From Loxodes magnus (lineage: Eukaryota; Ciliophora; Karyorelictea; Loxodida; Loxodidae): a stretch of DNA of 64,000 nucleotides. This document shows, one piece after another, positions 48,481 through 58,239 of the stretch. The stretch is taken from assembly GCA_946699065.1 (NCBI GenBank), contig CAMPDV010000224.1, positions 310,001 to 374,000 on the forward strand. The letters are read 5' to 3'. The translations under genes were made by a program, and so were the position numbers. Position 1 is the first letter of the stretch; every line of letters starts with the position of its first letter. Below the pieces are notes generated by a model. That model did not search any database and was not told where the DNA came from. It saw nothing but the letters and a program-made list of their open reading frames with translations.

Positions 48481-49330
48481 ATGAAAGGAAAATTATCGAT
48501 TAAGAAGAAATACACAAAGTTAGCTTAGAACTATGAATAAGGAAGTTAAGAAAGTCTTGAAAGCTTAGATAGTTAAGAAAGTTTAGAGTCGAATTAAGGT
48601 AGCAACTGGTGTTGATTTATATTAAGAGTTGTGGTTTTGTTCGTGGTGTAAATATGTCTATACTTCTTGCAGAAAATCATCTATTTGGAAATGATTTTTC
48701 TGTTTTTACTATATGAAGGGTTGAAAATAGCGAATATGTGAGTTGGTAACCTATGAAGAAATACACAAAATAACAGAAGTACATTAGTTTTGGATTTAGA
48801 TTCTACGCTAGTACATGTAGACAAGGAGAAACCAGTTAACGGGAATTATATTGAAATTTAATTTCTGGATTGTAAGTTATATATCATCAAAAGACCTTTC
48901 CTAGATGACTTTCTAAACAAAGCTAAAGGTCTTTTTGAAATGGTTATTTATACAGCTTCCCGTCAAGTTTACGCAGATGCTGTAATCTAATAGATAGATC
49001 ATAATTCGAAGATATTCACAAGAAAATTGTACAGAGAAGTAGGTTTTAATATACAGAACTGCAAAATGGAGTTAGATATTCCAACAGTAAAAGATTTGAG
49101 ATAAATAAATAACAATATGAAGAAAATCATTATCATAGATGATGTTCCTTAGTATCTCTCTAAATAGCCAAGTAACTTTATTAACTTTAGAAAATGTCTT
49201 AGCAATAAAGCCGTTTAAGGGTGATTAGGAAGACAAAGAACTGTTAAAATTATTAGATCTTTTAGATTCTCTAAAGTAGTCAAATGACTTTAGAGAATTT
49301 GTTACCATTAATCAAGAAAAATTTAGGTGA
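48481..49330 (+). CDS. Membrane-anchored FCP1/SCP-type (NIF domain) phosphatase
   Basis: 276 aa over two exons, with an intron at 49172-49190 and TGA at 49328. A Lys- and Ser/Glu-rich start is followed by two hydrophobic segments (about residues 43-85). The catalytic domain then begins with L-D-L-D-S-T-L, the D-x-D-x-T motif with nucleophile Asp105 and acid Asp107. Further motifs are I-K-R-P-F-L-D-D-F-L, the V-I-Y-T-A-S motif II, and I-I-I-D-D-V-P for the metal-binding Asp pair. The end reads A-I-K-P-F-K-G-D, then a D/L-rich helix. The fold is a HAD-type Mg-dependent Ser/Thr phosphatase. The N-terminal membrane anchor resembles CTDNEP1/Dullard or TIM50, acting at the ER/nuclear envelope or mitochondrion; which one is unclear. 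Three Trp are TGA, one TGG. The 3' end overlaps the convergent amidase gene. Confidence 0.85.
49172..49190 (+). other. Intron, 19 nt
   Basis: GTAACTTTATTAACTTTAG. Removal joins Q-P to K-N-V-L-A-I-K-P-F, restoring the conserved family sequence after the D-D motif. This is the best supported of the introns because the protein family dictates the join. Confidence 0.85.
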
Positions 49331-50161
49331 AATGACTTAATTAAAAAATAATGTTTGAATTAACACATTTGCTTCATAGTGATTTAAATATGCATAAACA
49401 GTTGGAGGTGATAAACTTATCACACAACTATTTCCTACAAACTGTGTTTCTTTCTCTTTTCCAGTTCTATTAACTGCAACAAAGTAAAAATTTTCCTTCT
49501 TATTTATCAAAGGATACATTCTTTATACTCAGTATTCTAAAGTCTCAAAATCATCTAACTGCTATATTGTTTTTTCTGAACCTTTTGCCATACATCATCC
49601 ACAAACTAAGATCAAGAAGTCTGATTTTTACTATTTATGGAAGTTAGCTAGTTCATATAAATTAAAATCAGCCTCAAAATCTTTGGGATTAATATCCATG
49701 CATATTCCTAAACCAACTTTATACGTATATTCTCTTATTTTTAATTCTACAGTTGCAAATTTTTCTCCTTCTGCACATCAATTTTTATCAGTATAAAACA
49801 AAAAAGTTTTTCTATAATTAAACACTAGATTTCCTTATTAGTCTACTATCATTATCGAATTATAATAATTTCCATCCTCGCTTATTTCAGGATATCCTAC
49901 TATCACAAATGCATTATATAAAGCAGCGCACTAGCAACATCATTCAAAGGTCATCTATCCTTTACAAGGCTTTTCCAGGAAAGGTTCAACTTCTTATTTA
50001 GAATAAAATTCATATCCAGTAAAGCTCATTTCAGGTAATGCTATGATATCAACAATAGTCGAAGCTATTTTTTTCTATAGCAGAGTATTAACTTATTCCA
50101 TAGTACCCTTAGGATTACAAAATTGAGGAGTATACTACACCAAAGCTAAGTTTATTTCCAT
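49280..50161 (-). CDS. NTA1: NTA1-type protein N-terminal amidase (nitrilase fold)
   Basis: 293 aa from ATG 50161 to TGA 49282-49280. The three nitrilase-fold catalytic residues are visible: Glu44 in L-P-E-M-S-F-T-G-Y, Lys118 in Y-R-K-T-F-L-F-Y-T-D, and Cys154 in G-I-C-M-D-I-N-P. The G-Y/F-Y pattern and Y-W-V-Q-R-M-Y-P-L fit the fungal/ciliate NTA1 branch. NTA1 deamidates N-terminal Asn and Gln, exposing acidic residues for arginylation and N-degron proteolysis (family knowledge). All four Trp are TGA, including the conserved Trp of Y-W-x-x-R-x-x-P-L (49529-49531). The last 19 codons, after a TAA, run into the 3' coding end of the phosphatase gene (51-bp overlap) and do not look conserved. 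Confidence 0.87.
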
Positions 50162-50268
50162 TATATTTAAATTATAAAATAATTAAGACTCAACATTTAT
50201 TTCAAAGTCTTTAGCTCTTTCAATCCAACTCTCAATTTCCTAGTATTATACTTAGCTGATCAATCATA

Positions 50269-51276
50269 TCAATATAAATATAGACCATTGCTTAATCTAA
50301 AAGTCTTTTATTTTTATTTAATAACCTCGTTACTACTACGATATAAGCTTTTATTTAAAATAATAAACAACTTTCCAGAAATAATTAAAAAGTCCTTAGA
50401 TATAAACTACTACTTCGTACCTTATTTTAAAATAATGGACTAAGATTTATTAAATTAAATTAAATTAAATTAAAAATTTTAAGGTTAATGGAGTGCTCCC
50501 TTAAAAGATCCATAACCCCCTGTATTACCTTTTACAGGGTCTCAGACTCCCCGGTGTCTCCACCCAAGTTCACTTCCGAGCTTTCCGAATGGTCTTTGAG
50601 TTATCTTTTCCCGTCATAGCTAACCATCCGAGGATGGGTAAAACGTGGTCAATTCATTTCAAATCTTTTATCTAATTTGCATATTCTCCTTGCATCATTT
50701 TCAAAGGTGATATTAGCTGCCGCATATGTGACACTTCTTTTTGAAGAACTTTTATTTAGTCATGGGCTGTTCTTCAATTATCATTTGGTCTTTATTTTTT
50801 TAGGATTGTTAATTCTCTAATTTTGCTAATCTTTATTTAATTTCTATAATTTGCTAGAAGGCATTTTCATATTTTTGAAAATCTATTCCCATTTGTTCAT
50901 CTAGTCTTACAATATCGCATTCTATTTCTTAATACCTATAATTAATGTCCTATTTTGTTATAAATTCAAGGTACGGCTTCTCTTCTTCGACATGATCTTA
51001 TAAGTCTTGTTATATATTTATGACGTAGTGTTCGAGATTCTCTACTTTATCGGTGTAGTCGATAATGATCTCCACAAGTTATTCCTTATCTAACTTCATT
51101 AGTTATTCTAATGTATGCCTCTTTTTTGGAATTTTGGAAGGTAGCTATTTTTCTTCTGAGATTTGGCAATATTGTTTTTTTTAGATCCTAGTTGGTGTTT
51201 TTTAGTTCTAGAAAGAATGATTAGAAGTGCTATGAATCGTCTTTTTTATAAGTAAACCTTTGTTCCAACTCTCCAT
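50269..51276 (-). CDS. CCHC zinc-knuckle protein (copy B)
   Basis: ATG 51276. The first TGA consistent with a stop is 50271-50269 (335 aa), but the conserved protein ends near 50480. The N-terminus is basic, a coiled coil covers about residues 60-165, and a knuckle C-x2-C-x4-H-x4-C starts at Cys182. Then come I-W-N-E-L, S-S-D-G-Q-L-W and a tail G-N-T-G-G-Y-G-S-F. This is the same architecture as copy A at 3554-4318, where the order knuckle, I-W-x-E-L, D-G and G-G is repeated. Five Trp are TGA, including two inside the knuckle; others are TGG. There are no flanking direct repeats like those of copy A. The end region passes through a TTAAA microsatellite. Nucleic-acid binding is likely from the knuckle; the role is unknown. 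Confidence 0.7.
50450..50475 (+). repeat. TTAAA pentanucleotide microsatellite
   Basis: Five near-perfect units followed by an A/T run, just beyond the conserved end of the copy-B CCHC protein (on its 3' side). Confidence 0.8.
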
Positions 51277-53599
51277 CTTTTTTTTTGAAAGATTTATGAA
51301 GTAATATAGAATTATAATTTGTAGGTTTGATTAAAAAAGGAAGAATAATCCCTAATTAATAAAAAACTATTTAGAATTCTTTTAATTATTAGAGTAGCTT
51401 TTCAATTCTTACAAATCATTAGATATACTGGAGTTACTAAAGATACATTTAGATTATAATTAAGTGAATATTTAAATTGATTATTTGCTTTTTAATACTT
51501 TAGTTATGTCTCTTTTAGTTTAGAATTAAGGTTGCTTACAACTTGGTTAGAAAAACTTTAATCATACTTCTTTAATATATTTCCGATAAATAATGGATTT
51601 TGAAGATCTGCGTTTTATAATACAAAATATTTAAAGAAAAATCTTATAAGAAACATCAACTAAAATAGCATAAATTAAAAGTAAGCATTTCCTAACTTAA
51701 GATCAATATGAATATAAATAGTAATTTTTAGCTATTAAACTAACTTATTTCAAAACATAAATAAACTTTAGTTAAAGCATTTTTTAACTAAAGAACCAAG
51801 AATGTTCTGTTTGCTCTGCAATTCATCGGAATTTATAAATTTAAACTTCCTAACTAATCTGAAAAAATAAAGAAATGAAGGGAATAATAAAGCATAATAA
51901 ACTTATAGTTTATAATAGTTAGAGTATGAATATGCTATTTAAATGAAAGCAAATAACGATATGTGATTATATATGCTGCTTTACTTATTCTTTATATTTC
52001 ATTTTTTTTCATTATCCTATGAAATTAAAGATAAGTTAATTTTGAGCTTAAAAATTTCTATCGCTAATTTACTTAACAAGCTGAAAAATGTAATTTTCTT
52101 TATTTAATCATTTACTAAACTCAGTTTCATATTTTTTTAATAAAAAGGTAGTTAACTTATATAAATTAGCTAATGTTGGATTTTTCAGTGCAAAAATTTA
52201 GAATTTAGATATATTATTTAAATTCTTACACTTGAATACATACTAAACAATTTAATTTCTAATTGAAGAAAAATGGAAAAATGGAAAAATATTGATATAC
52301 TTAAAACTAAGATGATGCTTATTCGATAATTCATCAATTAAAGTAAGCTTTTTTATCCATCTTCATTAATTAGAGAATACTTAATTAGGTAAAGAATATC
52401 TTTTGTCTTTATTTAATTTGTCTGATAAGGTTTAGAATGTAGTATTATAAAGTATGCTTGTTATATGTTTTAACTTATATTTAATTAAAGTTTTATTTAG
52501 TCTAGTTTTTACTGGATTAATACCTTTGAAAGCTTTCAAAGAGATATAAGTTAAAAAAAATTTATAATTTCCATTAAATTTCAGCTAATTTTCTAGGTTT
52601 TAAAGTCAATTTTATAGTGAGTTTGTATACTTAAACTAGTAAATATCATCACATAAGAATAATACGCAGGTATAATATAAGCATCAATAAAGATATATAA
52701 TTAAAGGTAAAATTGCTATAAAATTTAAATAGGCAAATAATATCTAAAGAAGCTACCTAGACAATAGGATGCATTTAATCGCAAAATTAATATTTATATA
52801 ATGTAATAATAATAATGTCAATAGATATAAAAGTTTCTATATTTTGAATATTGGAATATAATTACATAGTTACATTGATTGTACGATATTATGTTAAAAT
52901 TAAGTTTTTATTTTTGTTGAACCTCATCAACTTTCTTGCTTCAATTCCTCTTGCAAACTTTCTTGAATATGCTTTTCTTAAATTTCATCTTTTTCATTTG
53001 AGTAATTTATTGATCTTTCGTTTTTCAACTTGAACATTTTTTTTAATCTCCCTTCTATAATTGCTTATGAAAGACTTTGTCTAGTTTATCTCCTTTAGGA
53101 AGTAAAGTTCTTGATAAATTCTAATTCATATAAATCTAATCAAATAAAACTATTTTCTTCTAATATTTTCCCAAAAGTAACTAATGGTTAGAAAATTCCT
53201 AATATAAATGTCTATAGCGAAGACAATTAAAAATGTGTTCAAATTCATCAAAATTTTAGTTACATATGCAAATTATACTTGATTAGATACCAAAATGACG
53301 TTAACTGAGTTCATATTAGAAATTATAAGAGTAAGTCCTCAGTTTATAGATGGAAATAATTTCCTGAGTAATATGTTTACTCAATTTCGTGAATTATACT
53401 TAAGGAAACATACTTTAGTTATTTTATACTTAATCTATAATTTTTTTGCAGTAGGTATAAGTGTGTTCCTTAGGAGACATTTTTAGAAGAACCTGCCTTT
53501 GATTTTATAAGTAATGTTTTTATTAAAATCTTGAAAAGTACAAGTTTTTGAAACATCAAGTTGATACATTCAGATACTTTTACTTAAATATCTCTGAAA
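51277..53599. other. AT-rich spacer of about 2.3 kb
   Basis: No gene recognised. A short hydrophobic frame at 53295-53486 can be extended slightly under the Gln code but matches nothing. A near-perfect palindrome with an AAGCTT core lies around 52526-52543. Confidence 0.35.
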
Positions 53600-54720
53600 T
53601 GGTAAATTATATTAAGAGCATTTAGACAATAAAAATACAATATATTATTTATAAAAATTTTAATTATTTAATGCAAATCTTGACGCTTATATTTAATAAA
53701 TTCCGCTTTGATACTATCCTTTCCTGAGGCTTTATTGTTTACTTATTTATGTATTATTTTTTTAATTTCTAAATCAGTAAAAAGAGGTATATTTTAAAAA
53801 TGACTTATTTTTTTATTATAAAAAGTTTATTTTACATATTTCTTCAATTTTTCTATTTTAAATATCAAATTCTTCTTAACTTAAGTTTTAATGTTTATTA
53901 AAAACTTAATTCCCCCAATTTTCTATAAGTTATTGAGTCTGATTAGAATTAAAATTCATTTTATTTTGAATTCTTGCATTTATTGCTTTTTTGCTTTTTT
54001 AAGCATATCATAGGGATTTTATTTAGTCATTATATTCTTCCTTTGCTTTCTATTTCTTCCATTTTCAAAATTAATGAATATCATTTATTTTTTCTATTAT
54101 AATTTGGATGCTTCCTAATTATGACGTCTATGTTAAGCAAAAGTTCTCATTTTTAACAATTTTTCGATTAATTCTATTGGCCGGTGCAGTTTCTACCTTT
54201 CAATTAATAAGATTTTAAATAAATTGGTATTAAAGCTCGATGTAGTTCTAGTAAAGCTATTAAAATTACTAATATTATCCAAGAAATAGATTTTAATAAA
54301 AGCTTCTTACTTAGGATCCTGCAGTTTTGATATTTTGAAGAGTAAGCATCATTATTGTTTTTATTCAAATCTTTTCAAATCACATTTAAAGCTAATACTT
54401 AATGGAAAATTATCAGTACGCAGTCCATAATCTTGAATAACTAGGAAATTTGCAAAATTATAAGTTTAGATGCTGAGTTACTAATAAGTAGTAATTACAA
54501 TAACATTAGTTATAAGCTGTATGAATGAAAGTGCTAGATTCTTATCGATTTAAAATGATTAATTTGCTTTCTGATATAAATTCTAGAAACTCTTTAGTAT
54601 TATTATTTACTCAAGACTAGCTATTACCATAATTAGTAGTAGGAATTTGACTGTTATAATTTATTAGATTATTAAGGTATTCATACACTATATCTTTTAC
54701 ATTATGTAATCAAACTGTTT
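53600..54720 (-). mobile_element. Decayed LINE-type (non-LTR) retrotransposon fragment
   Basis: Reading the minus strand from 54720 downward, a block with F-L-E-F-I-S-E-S-K-L-I-I-L-N (coding bases near 54540-54600) resembles the middle of the LINE apurinic endonuclease domain. Lower down, K-A-I-N-A-R-I-Q leads to a frameshift near 53800. Then D-L-E-I-K-K-I-I-H and N-N-K-A-S-G-K-D-S-I-K-A-E-F-I-K appear (53670-53790), the classical N-terminal motif of LINE reverse transcriptases. The catalytic Y-x-D-D part is absent, so the element is truncated and inactive. Frames shift several times. Family assignment rests on these two motifs and their order. Confidence 0.65.
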
Positions 54721-55449
54721 TTATATCTCTAGATATTCTTAGAATTTGTTATTTAATTAAGCATACCAGTTTTCAGTTGAATATAGCATGCCTTATAATA
54801 TTAATCTAAAGCTATTAAAAGAATAAAATTTATTTTTTAATAAAGTTAAAAAGGACGAAGCTATAAAGTACGTAACAATATATAAATACTAAATATGCGA
54901 AGGATGCTTAAGTAATTTAATAAGTAATTTAATTATATCAACTTGAAGCTATTTAAAAGAGCTTTTCACTATTATTTGTATTATATAAATGGTTATTTAT
55001 AAGTATCAAGATATGTCTTAAAGGACTTTAAATAACAAAGATCTATCAATAATAATTTTGCATGATCATCTAGTAAATCCTTAAAATGATGTAATAAGTT
55101 TTTATTAACTCTTTTGCTTAAATAAGGAAATATATTATTTGATAAAAACAATAATTAAAAAGTGGGAATATAATTTAAAATTATGTGATGTAGAGGAACT
55201 ACACATAAGTATATAATCTATATAATTATTTATTATTTATTATTTATGACAAAAATGTTTTTTATTGAGATTTAACTTAAATATAAATAAACCACATTAA
55301 GCTATCATTATATACACTTATCTCACTTTTTGCATTTCTCTTTTTGTCATGATTGGAAATTTACTAGAGATCTTTACTTAAATTTGAAATAGAAAGGATA
55401 GCAGCAATTTTTAATATAAATTATTGGATGCCAGCTTAAGTTATGCTTT
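54721..55449. other. AT-rich spacer
   Basis: No gene recognised. It contains a TTTAT-type microsatellite at about 55224-55247. The 5' part of the retroelement may extend into 54721-54850. Confidence 0.35.
55224..55247 (+). repeat. ATTT-type microsatellite
   Basis: About three 7-base TATTATT-like units, pure A/T. Confidence 0.6.
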
Positions 55450-55723
55450 ATCATAATCGTAATAAAGATTTGCATAGTTTCTTTCACTTTGGTTAAAATT
55501 TATTTAAATGTTGTTGGCTTCAATGAATATTTATTTAAAACTAATCGAGTATTAAGAAGAAATATAGATGAACACTGCTCTTTGGTTCTTCTTTTTTTCT
55601 ATTAACTCTTAATCAATTAACTTTATTAATTTATTCTCTTTCTCATTATTCAGTAAATAGTTACTTAAGTAAGTATAGATAATTATCTTTCACTTTTGGT
55701 TTCTTTCTATTTTGTGTATTCAT
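55450..55723 (-). CDS. Probable small gene of unknown function, 3' end unresolved
   Basis: ATG 55723 opens M-N-T-Q-N-R-K-K and a charged helical stretch (Y-L-Y-L-L-K-Q-L-F, then R-V-N-R-K-K-E-E-P) with two TGA read as Trp. Near 55545 a second frame becomes the more protein-like one (F-I-E-A-N-N-I and R-N-Y-A-N-L-Y-Y-D-Y), but no GT-AG intron of fitting length was found. It may be a gene with a missed intron or a pseudogene. The start lies in a 55-bp tandem duplication that also duplicates the ATG. Function unknown. Confidence 0.4.
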
Positions 55724-55808
55724 TTTAGAATTAATAGACTAAGGAGGTTTGAGGCTTCTTTCTATTTTGTGTATTCATTTTAGAATTAATAGATTAAGAG
55801 GGTTTGAG
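55701..55808 (+). repeat. 55-bp tandem duplication, two units
   Basis: Units 55701-55755 and 55756-55808 differ at only a few bases near their ends. On the minus strand each carries an ATG with the same first codons, but the 55-bp offset puts them in different frames. Confidence 0.9.
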
Positions 55809-55904
55809 TTGCGTGTTTTTGAATTGAAGTGAGAATAATAAGATTAAGGATTTAATTTCACTTAATGGAGATTTATTTATGATTGCTATAAGTTTAAAAT
55901 AAAA

Positions 55905-57392
55905 ATGTACAGGCATATATAGCGTTTTGCCTCAGATAGTCCACCAAGTTCTTTCCAATTAAAACTTAAGTTAACAAATCCTTATACTGGAAAGCTTATG
56001 AAATAACTTAGAATTTTGTGGCCTGTTCAAGGACTTAAAATATTAAAGAATGTAATAGAAACTCAGCAATGCTTTGCAGGCACTACCAAAATTTAAGATA
56101 GAGTTGACTTATGCGAAGCCGTATTATAGTGATTTACAATGAACTTTGATTAAGTAGCTCAAGATATTACCAGTTAAATGGGAAAGCCTATTGAATAATC
56201 AAAAAAAGAAGTTCGCAGTATGATTGAAAGAGGGAAATAGATAATATCAATGGCAAATGATAATTTATCTGAAATTGTTTTAGTAGACAATGCAAAGTAA
56301 TATTAATCAATTATCAAAGAACCTCTTGGCGTTATTATGGTCTTAGCTTCATTTAATTTCCCTATGCTTTCTGTTAGTTCTTAAATATTCCCAGCTATAC
56401 TTGCTGGCAATGCCGTTTTGCTTAAACCTTCATTACTCACTCCTTTATGTACTTAACATTTTGCCGATGCTTTTTAGGTTTCGGGAGCTCCTGAGTGTCT
56501 TGTTAATAATTTCCCAATAGCAGATTGTGATATCTACCAAATTTATTTATAGGATGAAAATGATGAACTCAATCTAATGACTTTATCAGGATCTGTTGAA
56601 AATGGAAAAGAGCTGTATAAGGAAATGGGTAGAATTAATAAGGATTATGGAGCAAAAGGCCTACATAATTCTCGTAATGCTATCACAGATTGCATTCTAG
56701 AACTCGGTGGTAAGGATGCTGCTTATGTTGCTGAAGATGTAAAAGACATAAAAGAAGCTGCAGAACAGATTAACCAAGGAGCTTTCTATAATTCAGGGTA
56801 ATTATGTTGTAGTACTGAGAGAGTGTATGTACATGATAAAGTTTATGATGAATTTGTTTAGCTAATCGTCCAAAAGGCTTAGTAATGGTAAATTGGAGAT
56901 CCCATGCAAAAGTCAACAACTTTAGGTTTGCTTCCTAAACCAGGTAAAGCTACCAGCTTGGAAAGCTAAATATAGGAAGCTGTTTCTAAAGGAGCTTAAC
57001 TGTTGACAGGAGGTAAAGTAATCAAGCATGGCAAGGGAAATTTCCTTGAAGCAACAGTAATAGAGAATGTTCCAGAAAATATAACTCTGTCATAAGAATA
57101 AAACTTTGGTCCAATTATTCAAATAGAAAGAGTTAGAAATGATGATGAGGCTATAAAGAAGATGAACAATTCCAAATTCGGATTAAGTTCTTCAATATTC
57201 ACTTAAGACAAAAACAGAGCACTAAAAATTGCCTAGCAACTTTAAGTTGGAAATGTATTCATGAATTAGAAATCAACATATCAAGCAGAACTTCCAGTTA
57301 GTTCTCGAAAGAGTAGTGGTAAAGGATTCAACTTAGGAAAAAATATGTTTAACAATTTCACGAATATAAAGGTTTTAGACATGCAGTTCTGA
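55905..57392 (+). CDS. Aldehyde dehydrogenase (ALDH superfamily)
   Basis: 495 aa, the normal family length; ATG 55905 and TGA 57390. NAD(P)-dependent oxidation of an aldehyde to an acid. Visible motifs: M-G-K-P-I-E near the N-terminal helix bundle, S-F-N-F-P (cofactor-site opening), A-G-N-A-V-L-L-K-P-S, L-S-G-S-V-E-N-G, E-L-G-G-K-D-A-A-Y-V with the catalytic Glu, and N-S-G-Q-L-C-C-S-T-E-R with the nucleophile Cys. It also has Q-N-F-G-P-I-I. The pattern resembles succinate-semialdehyde dehydrogenase-like members, but substrate cannot be read. The first 15 residues (R, H, Q, R, few acids) could be a mitochondrial targeting peptide. One Trp is TGA (56130-56132). The coding end overlaps the convergent gene by 35 bp. 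Confidence 0.9.
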
Positions 57393-58239
57393 AAGAATAA
57401 TTTTTAACTTTATTAATAACATATTAAAAAGATATTTTCAAAGGATCTTGCAGAATTATTTCTTTAAATTGCCCTGCATCTATACTTGTTCCATTATCCC
57501 AATCTTGATAATTCTCAAAATTCGTATTTTCAAACGTTACTTATATTTAGCTATCCTATTTGCTAACGATTCTATTCATTCCATTTGTGCCTTTATATGC
57601 AGAACCTTCTTCAACAAAACATTTAAGTCATAATGTATAGCTCTCTCCAGGTTCAATTTCTAGTTTTTCCTGAAATTCAATTACCTGACTAATTTTTTTT
57701 TTAGAATAAGGAAGTACTTAGGTTATTTCCATTTAAGACAAACATTTCATGTCCTTAAATCTATTCCCCTTTCAAACTTTTAAGCTAATAATTTTAAGTT
57801 CTGATCCTACCTAGTTAGGTAAAAACACACTAACAGCTTTCAGAATCAGTCTGTTCTTTGAAGCAACAGAAAAAGATATACAATCTATTTTTTATCCTTC
57901 CTAAGGATGAAATTCATTTTAGAATGGTCCTTTAAACCTTTTAAATTGATACACACCTTCCATTTATTGAGTAAACTCCTCTTTTTCTTCTATCTAATCC
58001 TATTAATAATTATCTACCTTTTCTTCTTTATTTTCTTTACTACTATTCTCCTTTTTTTATTTATTAGTCTCTATATTTAAATGTTTGCTTAAGTCTTGAT
58101 TCTAAGCAGTTGTATTACTTACAGTATCAGCTTAATCTACTTTCTTCTTATTATGCTAAGAGGAATCGCTCTAAGCTTATGGAATTATATTTTATTCTAT
58201 TTTGCTTTCTTTTACTTTTTTATTACATCTACAACCCAT
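57358..58239 (-). CDS. Lipid-anchored beta-sandwich (PHR-like) protein, 293 aa
   Basis: ATG 58239, TGA 57360-57358. It begins M-G-C-R-C-N-K-K, a strong candidate for N-myristoylation at Gly2 and palmitoylation at Cys3/Cys5, so it is probably attached to a membrane. Residues 10-100 are charged and Gln/Glu/Lys-rich. From about 105 a folded domain starts with F-K-R-F-K-G-P-F, I-D-C-I-S-F-S-V, L-I-L-K-A-V-S-V-F-L-P and, after a V-I-E-F block, I-E-P-G-E-S-Y-T-L-W-L-K. Beta strands of this order recall the PHR domain of PAM/Highwire/BTBD proteins, but the match is loose. Two Trp are TGA and one is TGG. The last 16 codons follow a TAA and overlap the aldehyde dehydrogenase 3' end. Confidence 0.65.

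Noticed and set aside
50480..50660. Another G+C-rich block suspected to be a structural RNA
   Set aside because: It is the C-terminal coding part of the copy-B CCHC gene on the minus strand.
53295..53486. Short hydrophobic ORF next to the retroelement remnant
   Set aside because: No homology, no continuation in a protein-like frame, and lengths like this arise often in AT-rich DNA.
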